This document shows, piece by piece, positions 54,691 through 64,000 of a DNA stretch of 64,000 nucleotides. The stretch is from Branchiostoma floridae. Lineage: Eukaryota; Chordata; Leptocardii; Amphioxiformes; Branchiostomatidae. Location of the stretch: contig NC_049982.1 of NCBI RefSeq assembly GCF_000003815.2, positions 2,224,624-2,288,623 on the forward strand, written 5' to 3'. The notes under the pieces are model-generated. The model was not told the DNA's origin. It made no database searches and saw only the letters and a list, made by a program, of their open reading frames with translations. A program made the translations under genes and the position numbers. Every line of letters begins with the position of its first letter. Position 1 is the stretch's first letter.

Positions 54691-57678
54691 ATTCACCTTG
54701 AAAATGGGACTAGGTAGTCAGTAGACTGAGTAGTGTGTTCTAGACTCAACGAAGGACAATATCAAGAACTGCAAATGTAGGTTTTAATGGAATATCCTAC
54801 AATCTGGAAAGTACTTTACACCATGGATAGTTTCATATCGCCCCAAAAGTTTCAAGATATAAAGACAGTGACGGGGACTAGTTGGCCAACATTTCTAACT
54901 AGCACCATATAAATGAACTAAATATATATCTATGGATGGCTGCAATGCATTTGTTCAAGAACTATGAGGTTTCACTGTAATCTCCAACCAAATCCACGGT
55001 GCGTAATGTATAGTATCAAACTTCCCGGTGCCTGTTTGACTCCCTTAGCCGGCTACACTCCTTGGCCAGCTTTGCTACTATATCTTATGGCACCGTAGGA
55101 TCTGCTTGGAGATTAGTTTCACTGCACACTAAAACTTGGATTCCCACCAATTCCTTAATCTGACATAGTCTCTACCAAGCTAACTACAAACTGTAAGGAG
55201 ACTATAATTTGTCAGGGAAGTTTGGCCACCATAAGGTTTCATTGGTCGAAGGGGGAAATGTTGGGCTTCCCGCTGAATGACTCTCCTGGGCAAATATTCA
55301 CATTTTTTGCTGGATTCTATGATCCAAAAAGAGAGGCCTGGTGGAAGCTACATCTGACATATCTTGTTACAATAATGTCAAGGTGTCATTTTCACACAGC
55401 CACTTTAAAATGTGTGGCCTTCTCAATTTATGGCATTTCTACCTGTGCCACATTGAAAAAAAAAGACAAAAACTTCAGATTCTGAAATATTGTCTGGTCA
55501 ACATCTGGCCAGCATTCTCCAATTTTCTCTTTTTTTAAAAAGTCATGTCAAGAAAAAAAAAAAACTGATGTGAAATAAAAACAAATAAACAAACACTGTT
55601 TGTAGCTGTCACAATTCGCACTTTGTTTTTGTTGACCCATTCACAAAATCTTCCCAAGTGCCCCTTACACACATTAGTGCCATTGTAAGGGGAGGTAAAT
55701 AATCTTTCAAATGATACATAAAACAATACATGTGATGATCAATTAAACTGGCATATCCAAAATATTTTGTTGCTACATTCAACTCTCAGAATTATCTCCA
55801 CCAATCATACGTAGATCTAAGATGAGCACCAAGATGATAAAATGAAAGTTACACCTACTATGTTTGCACCATCCCTCTTGGCATCTTATATATGTATAGA
55901 ACTACATAATATATATCTACAACATTTTCCACTCTTCAATAAAGCACTAAGAAAAAAATACACAAAATCAACTAAAACTCTGAAAGCATTGCCATAGAAT
56001 TATAATACTGCCAGACAACTGAGACCAATCAGAAGCCCCGGTTTATGTGGCCGTAACATCATTGGCCAACCAACAAGTGGTTTGCTCACTCGGTGGTTTA
56101 TTCAATTGTAATAGCAACCAATCAGGTATCTTGTTACCATATACATGTACACCTTATTAATTTGTCAGTATTCAACCATCTAATATAAACCTGCTGATGC
56201 CGCATGTACATAAGGTCACATGTCAACATTGTTTGGTCACTTGAACCCTGAAGAAGACTGCTGTAGTACAGTCAAAAGTTTGGAACAGAATTTTGACTCC
56301 AACTACAACTTGGCTAGACTACGGTTAAGTAATATTGCAGTGACAAATTCAATCAGAGGAGTTTCGATTTTGTGAGGGCACTTTCCGTAAAAATGTACCT
56401 GCGAAAACATATTCATGTGTGTATTGCATAGCCATCATGGCCATAGGGCACGGTTTCTACATCAAAAACAGAAATGCCAGTAGTTGGCAAAAATACAGAA
56501 ACAGTTTCTCCATAAATTATATAGTGTTTGGTATCTGCACCTTTCTGAATATGGCATGATCACACGACCATTAGATATCACATTACAGGACTCGGAAAAT
56601 CAGGGAATGGCCCCTTCCGTAATCATATTGAGGCAAAGAACTTCTTAACATTGTAACAGAAAAAAACTCTTTGTTCACATCGATGCCAATTAAACCGAAA
56701 ATCTGTGATTGTGAATGTTCAAGTTTGCACAAAAAATGTATCATTGCACTTTCCTATGTACAATTTTAACCTCTGCTGCCTGTTGACCCTTGACCTTTCC
56801 AGCATCTGACCCTCGACTTTTTTCCACTTTGAACCTTGATCTCGATATTTGATACTTGTTGAACTTGACCTCAAAATGGCAGATCCTTTCAGTCTATATG
56901 TGGCACTTTCTGGTGTATTCTGTGGGGAAATATTGAAAGAAATATGTTTCGTCAAAAGTTCATCTAAACACAGTCAAGTTAGATAGACATGCAACATAGA
57001 TTCATGCAAGCCTTTAAGTTTAACAACTACAGATTTCAAGCCCTCTTCCTAATTCACTGCTGTAAAGGTGGGAGGGAAGTTAGAGGTACCAACGACAGAA
57101 TACCATCACCATGCAGACTCTTGAGCGCTGGGAACAGGAGGAGGTTATTTGGGGTCATGCAGAGAACACACTTCAAGCCATGCTGACAATGAGAAAAACA
57201 TGCATGATACTGTTGTCCTTCAGATGTTTGCGGTGGCTTTATTTTTCATGGTGACTTCTACACCGAGAATTCATGACATCCCAAATATGTGTTTTCAACA
57301 TACATTATGTATTATAATAACATAATGGCAACTGTACTTCAGAATTGCTTCCACTCAGGAATTAAAATAGAGCAAAAACATCCTTTTCCCTTCTACCACA
57401 AAATAAAGCCACCGCAAAAGTAAGTGAGTTTGCAGTAATGTTAGTTTGCAGAATAGGACTTTCCAATGCAGCAGGGACTTACAAATGTTGGCATTCATGA
57501 TCAGGTAATGCTTTGTTTCTTATCATTCTGTGTATGTAAGTTTGCATTTTATAAAATATATAAATCACACTACATCTTTCCAGTCTTTTAAGGCAAAGAA
57601 ATCCACCTAGACTCAAATTCATAAAACGAAAATGTGACCTGATATCTTTCAGCCAACATTTGTGAAAAAAGAAGGGAA

Positions 57679-57684
57679 TTTATT
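57679..57684 (-). terminator. Candidate polyadenylation signal of PTDSS2
   Basis: AATAAA on the minus strand, 131 bases beyond the proposed stop codon. Confidence 0.4.
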
Positions 57685-57814
57685 TCTTAAATAAGCAGTA
57701 GCTGGTTAGAGCACACAACACGAGTACCCATGACATCATACTACACATGCTTCTACTACATCACACATGTACAGCACGTGTACTGATGACATCACACAAC
57801 ATGTGTACCTATGA

Positions 57815-57866
57815 CTACTTCTGGGCCAGCTTGCTCCAGTCCCCTGATTCTGGCTTCTGGTTTCTC
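57815..57866 (-). CDS. PTDSS2: PTDSS2 proposed terminal exon
   Basis: Acceptor TCCGTTTAG; completes the arginine codon of the previous exon and reads [16 protein letters not shown] to TAG at 57815-57817. Charged and soluble as expected after the last helix. Confidence 0.6.
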
Positions 57867-60800
57867 CTAAACGGAAATAAAACATCATACACATCAACTA
57901 CATTTGTACACTCGCACAAACTCATTTTTGGTCAATCAAATCTACATATTGCTCCTATATCATTGGCATTGCATCACATATGATTAGCAAGCCTGCTAAT
58001 TGCCTTTTCAAATCAACACAACTGTATACCCTATCAGTATGAACTGCAATGATATGAGTATCAGTATGAACTGTAATAAAAACCAGGGTGCCAGTGTCAC
58101 TACCATGCCTGTCCAACTTCTGTCACATTCTTCTTGGATGTTCATCACAGGGTGATGACCTGTATTGTGTAAATTGTTAATCTGTAACCCTTAACCCTTA
58201 ACTCATAACCTTAACCTGTAACTTGTAACCTTTAACCCTTATTCGATGGATGGAGAATGCAGCAGCCCAGCACTGCCAGATGTGCTCAGGGAAGGGCACA
58301 CCACAAGAGTAGACCTGTAACCCTTAACCCTAACCTTTAACCCTTACCTAATGAAGAACCAGGATGCGATGCCGATGAATGCGGCGACCCAGCAGTCTCA
58401 TATATACTCAGGAGAGGGTACACAACAGTAGACCCTCTACCTGTAACCCTTAACCTCTAACCCATACCTGATTAAGAACCTCCAGATGGTCCAGGATGCA
58501 ATGCAACCACCCAGCACTGCCAGATGTGCTCGTGGAAGGTTCCGGGTCGGAGTTCAAATCTGACCGGAGTTGGAGTTGAAGGGTGGTGTAATAGGCCGGA
58601 AGTGCGCAGTTGTGTCCCTAACTTTTGCTCCCTATTGCTTGGTGATCGTTATAGCTGAGCATAGATATGTCGTATTTTCTGAAAAGCCCGTGGGTTGTAT
58701 TGTTTTTGTGCGAGGAGAAGTTGGTCGGCCAGCGAAACCATTTTTGTATTAGTCTGCTGCAACGGTGATGCGGTTTTTTCGCCTGATGACCCAAATAGCG
58801 GCGTTTTTCATGCGATTTCGAAGAAATGACGTCATCGGAGATTGCAAAAAAGTTATCACATGGAATTTTTTTATTTTCATTTTACACAAACATGAAGAAT
58901 TTAGCTTCTCTACCACGTAGGCCATTATCCTGGGAAAATTCGTTTTTTCAAAGCAGCTTCGATCAAAAAAGTGTTAAAAAATGATAGTTTTCGGGTCCAA
59001 AATTAAAATTTTACTACATATTCTAACAAAAATAAAGAGGCAACAGACGGTACCAATAGGTTTGTCGGAAAGAGACAGTAAACAGCTTTCCGCCATATTG
59101 ATTAAGTTTTGCGTCCTACGTTTACTAGCGGAACTGTAGCCCTTCGGGCTGAGGCTGCCCGCCGGCCTCAGAAATCGTAAAAGAAACCCCGGTCCGATAC
59201 CGGAAGGTCACACAAGAGCAGACTTGTAACCCTTAACCCTAACCTCTGACCCTTACCTGATGAAGAACCTCCAGATGGTCCAGGATGTGATGCCCACGAA
59301 CGCGGCGACCCAGCACTGCCAGATGTGCTCTGGGAAGGGCAGCAGGAGCAGGTTCTGTAACCTTTACCCTGTAACCCTTAACCTGTCACCTCTATCCTGT
59401 GACCCTTCCTTACCTGATGAAGAACCTCCACATGGTCCACGATGCGATGCCCACGAACGCGGCGACCCAGCACTGCCAGATGTGCTTGGGGAAGGGCAGA
59501 AGGAGCAGGTTCTGTAACCCTTAACCTGTCACCTCTAACCTGTGACCCTTACCTGATGAAGAACCTCGAGATGGTCCATGACGCGATGCCCACAAACGCA
59601 GCGACCCAGCACTGCCAGATGTGCTCGGGGAAGGGCAGCAGGAGCAGGTTCTGTAACCCTTACCCTCAACCCTAACCTCTGACCCTTACCTGATGAAGAA
59701 CCTCCAGATGGTCCAGGATGCAATGCCCACGAACGCGGCGACCCAGCACTGCCAGATGTGCTCGGGGAAGGGCAGCAGGTTCTGTAACCCTTAACCTGTA
59801 AACCTCAACCTGTCACCTCTAACCTGTGACCCTTACCTGATGAAGAACCTCCAGACAGTCCAGGATGCGATGCCCACGAACGCAGCGACCCAGCACTGCC
59901 AGATGTGCTCGGGGAAGGGCAGCAGGAGCAGGTTCAGGTCGAACTTCATGACAATGAGCAGCTCGGTGATCACGATGGCCGCCAGAATCCACGCCTGCTG
60001 ACCAAACTTTTTACATGTGCTGCCATGGAAACAACACAGATGAATAAGTAATCATTAAGATTTAAACATGATCTTTAGAGAAAGATGTCAATGAGCCGCT
60101 AGCTCATTTGGGTCAACAAGCCATAGTCTCACAATATAAAACACAAAATGAATGTAACATGAAGTTATAGGTCATCAACAGTCTAAAGTTCATAGGTAAT
60201 GGCCTAAAAGGTCATAAAATAAATGGTCAATTCAATGTTATTACAAGGTAATAAAATAAAGGGTTATTTAGAGTCATGAAAAGGTCATCATCACAATGTC
60301 ATTACAAGGTCATTAACCAAAAGTACATCACAAAGGTCATCAGTTCAATGATCAAAGGTCGCGAACTCACGGGTCGTCGAGGAACTGGAATGTTTCCCTG
60401 AAGGCGACGGCGGAGGCGGGGACGTACATGGCGAGCCGCGCCCAGTTGATCCAGTTTGGCGGCGGGATCCACAGAATGGACTTGAGATAGAACGTGTTTA
60501 ACTCTGCGATCAACCACTGTGGGGAGGGGGGTAGAACGTGTTTAACTCTGCGATCAACCACTGTGGGGAGGGGGGTAGAGAATGTTTAACTCTGCGATCA
60601 ACCACTGTGGGGGAAATAAACATTGTTTTAGATAGAATGTTTTCAACTCCTGTATGTGTGTGTGGGGAGAATAACATTGTTATAGAAAAGAATTTCTATT
60701 CTGTACATATCTGAATAGTTTCAACAATTGTTCCATCAAACATTTGTCACCTTCTCCATGGCAGTACTGATTGAATCGCATTGCACTGCAGCTAGGTGTC

Positions 60801-63800
60801 ACTGCTTACAGATGCAGTCCCAAATGTGTGGCGGACATAAAACAAAAGCTGTCTTTTAAAAAGAGTCTTTATTCTCTATGTATCCATGTACTGTAGTCTG
60901 TGCCAGTGCTAGTTAATTTCTGGGCATTTACTGATAGCTTGAAGATAGGATGGGATTTAAACCAGCAACTTTGTACCTGTATAAAGTTAGACATGCAGGC
61001 TTACAACATTTAAAGAGAAGTCAATACCTACGACTGGATAAAATTTGGAGCTCAGTTCCAAATATCCAGACATTTCAAGTGACTTTTCTTCAGTATTGAC
61101 TTGTACTGCCAGTTCATGCTTATGATGCCAAAAATGAGTGATAGATGTCACTTGAAATGTCCAGAACTTGAGAACAAATATCCAGTTATAGAGATTGAAT
61201 ATAGCCTCCACTTTGTAATCTTAAGAGAAGGAGGGTCCCTACCATAGCGATGATGCCTAAGACAGCCAGCCAGCGTTTAAGACTGAGGGTAGGTTTCCAG
61301 TCGAAGGATGTCCAGTTGTAGGGCGTGAACTGTGCCACCATGCGTCTCATCTTCCCGCGGTACGTGGGGATGTGCCACAAACCTCGCCAGTGGTACGGCT
61401 GGGGCATAAAAGAAAGTCAACTTAAGTAGATCTTAATATCTAAGATAAAGTTGTTCATCTTGTAGTGCCGAGTGGCACATAGGACAGCAATTTCCTTTCT
61501 GTTTCTGTAGTACATTATTACCCCTTAAATGTGCTTAAGACATGTACACTTCCTCAAACACTGGACCCAACTGGATAAAACGAAGTCAACTATTAGTAAA
61601 TCTTAATCCCTAAGCTGTTGCTGTGACCCTTGTACTAAAGTTGAAGTACTAAGTGGCACATAGGTAAGTAAGTTTCCTTGTTGTTTCAGTAGCAGGTACA
61701 TTTTTACAGGGAGGGGTTGCTGGCCGGTCTCTTTTAACATGCTTAAAGGCACCTCCTGAAACACAGGACCCCTATTTTATGTCCCTTCTAAAAGATGAAT
61801 GCAGCCTACCAGCTGAGATGCCCTTCCCAGGATGAAACAAGGAGCTGTGAGGTACCTATTGAGCTACAGGCTACAGATATCAAATTTTAAGATAATTGTG
61901 GTCACTTTATCACACTGCAAGCATGCACATATGCTTTGTTCTTTATATTGACCACTATTGTTTAAGACAACATGGACCCTCCAACGTGCTGCAAAGTCTG
62001 AAGGCTGAAAATGTAAACAATAGATTTACAGTACTTAGGTAGGAATTGAGGCAATTTTTTCTGCAATATCAACTTACACTGGTGCAGCATAGCCTGTGTT
62101 TACACAAGCTCTCGCCGGCTGGGCTTAATGACCCCCTCCCCCCTAGGGAGGCGGCAATCGTAGGGCCGGCCGCTAGGGGCGCGATTTTAGTCAGGCTATG
62201 GTGCAGCACAGGTAACATTCAAAATTATGGTCCTGTACCTGTCAAGTTTACCTGCCCCACGTTTTCACTCTTGAAGTGTATTATGCTTGAAGTTTCATTC
62301 TTTTGAAAACCAACATCTTGAAGACCTTGAGATACCTGCACTGCATGTTACATTTTATTCTTGTATAAAAGAATATCTTGAAGATGTTGCTTATATCGAT
62401 GGACTGAGCCATAGACTGTCTTAACCCTTGTCCTGCGGGCCCGGTTATATAACCGGATGCACATGCTGTGCCTGTGTGCGGGTCCGGTTATATAACCGGC
62501 TGGGGGTATTCCCCACAGGAACCTTTGTGGCTTCTGTGTGGTAACCAGGAACAGCTGGGAAGAAGATGGGGGCTGCATGAATGGGGTCAAGGGTCAATAT
62601 CCTGGTTGCGCAATCAATCCCAGAGCTCTTTGCGGGCATAAATTATGTTAATGAGCAAGATGGCCGACTGTCGTCTGCAGATATGTTTTTTCATGTTTTT
62701 TTTCGTGTTTTGGGGCATAAATTCTTAGTTTAGTCGCTAAAATGTCAAAGTTAACTTGGTAACAAGTGCATAAGGAGCCTTTCCCCACTGATTCTGAGGC
62801 AGAACATCCAATTTTGGGCAAGAATGGTGAAGAAATGCTGCCGAACATGAGAAAAGAAGATATGCACGTGAACTTTACCATTTTTATGGAAAATTACCCC
62901 CCACGCAACAGGAAACGAATTAGGACAGTCTGTTAAGCTGCAAATTCGACCTTGGTTACTTTTGTGGAGGTCATTAAGTACCTTGATGTGGCAAATAATT
63001 AGTGACAGATGGAGCTGATCATATGTTACATTATTCTATTGAACAGCCTTATCAGCACCCAGGACAATACCTAGCCATAAACTCACCTGCAGTGATACCT
63101 GGGTAATTTTTTTTGCTGCATATGTGGCCCTGATGTTGTCAATATGTCATAGGAATGTTGTAGTGTTGATACTAAGATTATTTATGAAATTCAGGTATTA
63201 ATGATACAAAAGTTTATGGAAATAACTTGTTTTATTGATTTATTACCCTTGCATATCATTTTTATGACTCAGGGTAAAACTTTCAAGACATTACTAAAAA
63301 GTAGAGACTCTCAGCTTTCTATTGATGTGTAACATTATAGGGTTACTTAAATGCAAAGTAACTAATAAATAGCAAAGTAAAAGCATTTCCCATACTTTGA
63401 AGAGAGTCAAAAATGCCCAGCACAGGGAGGGTATATGGGTAAAAAATTGCCAGCAGGACAAGGGTTAAGATCTGACCTTCATCTTGAGATACTCCACTGT
63501 TTTCATGCCACACCAGATCCCCAGGCCGTTGCAGATCAGCACATCCATGATCCACTGGAACAGAGGAAACAGGGAAATCAGAGATAGCAGACTTCACCCC
63601 CTCTAGCAAACTACAGGCTCATAGACACACATATTAAAACACAGGCAAAAAACAAACAAAACTTCAAGTATTCTACATTCTGTTCATAGCTTTTTTTTGT
63701 TGCAATCGAAATGATTAGAACATATTGGAAAATGATTCCAAAACATTTTCATCCCTCAGAGAATTGTCCCTGGGCTTTGGTTGGCAGGATTTTGCTAGTG

Positions 63801-64000
63801 TCAATCGGATGCTAGTATCATTTTTTACCTTAGACATTAGAAGTTACAGAAACACACACAGACAGACAAGCTGTAAAGAGTGTTTCACTCCCTTGGTGTA
63901 AAGTAATGACATGTCTAGTAAAAATCAAACAAAAGAATAAAAAAATTATACAATAGTCCTTACATGGTCCCACCAGCACTCGTTGAAGTTTGGCAGCTGG
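57815..64000 (-). CDS. PTDSS2: Phosphatidylserine synthase 2 homologue, 3' six exons (5' part beyond window)
   Basis: Exons 63964-64000, 63477-63554, 61243-61398, 60371-60516, 59837-60019 and 57815-57866 join in frame. They read [81 protein letters not shown] and [20 protein letters not shown]. The order and motifs match PTDSS2 ([14 protein letters not shown]) better than PTDSS1. By family knowledge it is an ER (MAM) multi-pass enzyme exchanging the ethanolamine head group of PE for serine. The last exon encodes only [16 protein letters not shown] and a stop, so the tail is much shorter than in vertebrates; an unseen extra exon is possible. Exon 5 and exon 6 here carry exon-edge arrays. Confidence 0.94.
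58240..59945 (-). repeat. Exon-edge array N: PTDSS2 exon 59837 donor side, about 8 copies
   Basis: The last ~95 bases of the exon plus donor recur near 59686, 59550, 59411, 59258, 58468, 58344 and (worn) 58240. Period is ~140 bp and spacers are CCCTAACC/ACCTGTAACC telomere-like. A 668-bp insertion splits the distal copies from the rest. Confidence 0.96.
58541..59208. mobile_element. 668-bp insertion in array N with 7-bp target duplication
   Basis: GGAAGGT flanks it at 58534-58540 and 59202-59208 (the right copy is counted in the span). It contains a B-box-like GAGTTCAAATCTGACC near its left end and no coding frame of note. Class unknown. Confidence 0.65.
59837..60019 (-). CDS. PTDSS2: PTDSS2 exon with last membrane helices
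   Basis: Acceptor ATGGCAG, donor GTAAGG. Encodes [40 protein letters not shown] and TVWRFFIR. Confidence 0.95.
60020..60365. other. PTDSS2 intron with AGGTCAT-rich stretch
   Basis: About 60,130-60,355 repeats AAGGTCAT/GGTCATCA loosely, like other simple intron sequence here. No gene. Confidence 0.6.
60371..60516 (-). CDS. PTDSS2: PTDSS2 exon with AELNTFYLK motif
   Basis: Acceptor CCCCACAG, donor GTGAGT. Encodes [20 protein letters not shown] through [11 protein letters not shown]. Confidence 0.96.
60489..60612 (-). repeat. Exon-edge array O: PTDSS2 exon 60516 acceptor side, 3 copies
   Basis: The acceptor and first ~30 bases (WLIAELNTF) recur twice upstream at ~45-bp period (near 60530-60562 and 60580-60610). 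Confidence 0.93.
60615..61240. other. PTDSS2 intron, unremarkable
   Basis: No exon or clear repeat recognised. Confidence 0.6.
61243..61398 (-). CDS. PTDSS2: PTDSS2 exon with PTYRGKMRR segment
   Basis: Acceptor ATGCCCCAG, donor GTAGGG, 52 codons. Encodes [20 protein letters not shown] to [12 protein letters not shown]. Confidence 0.96.
61405..62085. other. PTDSS2 intron, left part
   Basis: Two loosely similar stretches (about 61,465-61,510 and 61,640-61,690, sharing GTGGCACATAGG and TTTCAGTAG) suggest an old duplication. No exon. Confidence 0.5.
62090..62198. mobile_element. Short MITE (TAGCCTG family) with 10-bp target duplication
   Basis: TAGCCTG at the left, CAGGCTA at the right, GC-rich centre. 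TGGTGCAGCA flanks both sides (62080-62089 and 62199-62208). Confidence 0.88.
62425..63464. mobile_element. piggyBac-like non-autonomous element (1,040 bp)
   Basis: TTAA on both sides (62421-62424 and 63465-63468) and inverted termini CCCTTGTCCTGC / GCAGGACAAGGG. Near the left end the 16-bp palindrome CCGGTTATATAACCGG occurs twice. The interior holds no transposase, only a ~60-codon open stretch. Confidence 0.9.
63477..63554 (-). CDS. PTDSS2: PTDSS2 exon WIMDV...YLKMK
   Basis: Acceptor TGTTCCAG, donor GTCAGA. 26 codons reading [20 protein letters not shown] then EYLKMK. Confidence 0.96.
63964..64000 (-). CDS. PTDSS2: PTDSS2 exon, cut by window edge
   Basis: Reads [12 protein letters not shown] up to the donor GTAAGG, the Cys-Trp-Trp-Asp-His signature of PS synthases. 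Confidence 0.93.

Larger units (their letters stand above)
52864..57660. other. Intergenic stretch left of PTDSS2, no gene seen
   Basis: AT-rich, with two hairpin MITEs and a degenerate CACT tract listed separately. No open frame shows family features. Confidence 0.6.

Noticed and set aside
62648-62940. Open stretch inside the piggyBac-like element as a transposase or captured gene
   Set aside because: Too short, no DDD motif and no recognisable protein family on either strand.

Overview
The window looks like animal nuclear DNA, most probably from a lancelet (amphioxus, Branchiostoma). It holds five split genes with GT-AG introns, LINE and SINE copies, many small inverted-repeat elements and three runs of N. 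The lancelet call is inferred from gene content and repeat style, not from a database match.

Layout. From 1,974 to 19,710 (minus) lies an 18-exon ionotropic glutamate receptor, read from its signal peptide to TM4; the tail is lost in a gap. Its second intron, 5'-most but one, carries a broken LINE (about 14.0-18.99 kb) that itself contains a nested tRNA-derived SINE. From 22,281 to 37.05 kb (minus) lies a nine-coding-exon BTB/zinc-finger gene with an upstream untranslated exon. From 37,358 to 40,625 (plus) lies a complete four-exon ZNHIT3 homologue, divergent from the BTB gene across a short shared promoter region. From 44,359 to 47,611 (minus) lies a TMEM86 (lysoplasmalogenase) homologue lacking only its first exon. 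From 57,815 to the window end (minus) lie six 3' exons of PTDSS2 (phosphatidylserine synthase 2).

The main discovery is a single pattern repeated in all five genes. Fifteen tandem arrays each duplicate the edge of an exon together with its splice site and a little intron, leaving 1 to 15 decoy exon ends inside the intron. Donor-side arrays place decoys downstream of the true exon and acceptor-side arrays place them upstream, so an intact copy always remains. Some exons have arrays on both sides. One array repeats a start codon, one repeats a 49-nt mini-exon with both splice sites 15 times, and one repeats a membrane-spanning coding segment nine times with mostly silent differences. I recall a report from the amphioxus Adh locus of so-called mirage minisatellites spanning exon-intron borders; this window suggests the phenomenon is pervasive. 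Several small transposons also end within a few bases of splice donors.

The genes do not form a pathway. TMEM86 and PTDSS2 both act on ether/amino phospholipids in the ER, but nothing here links them beyond proximity.
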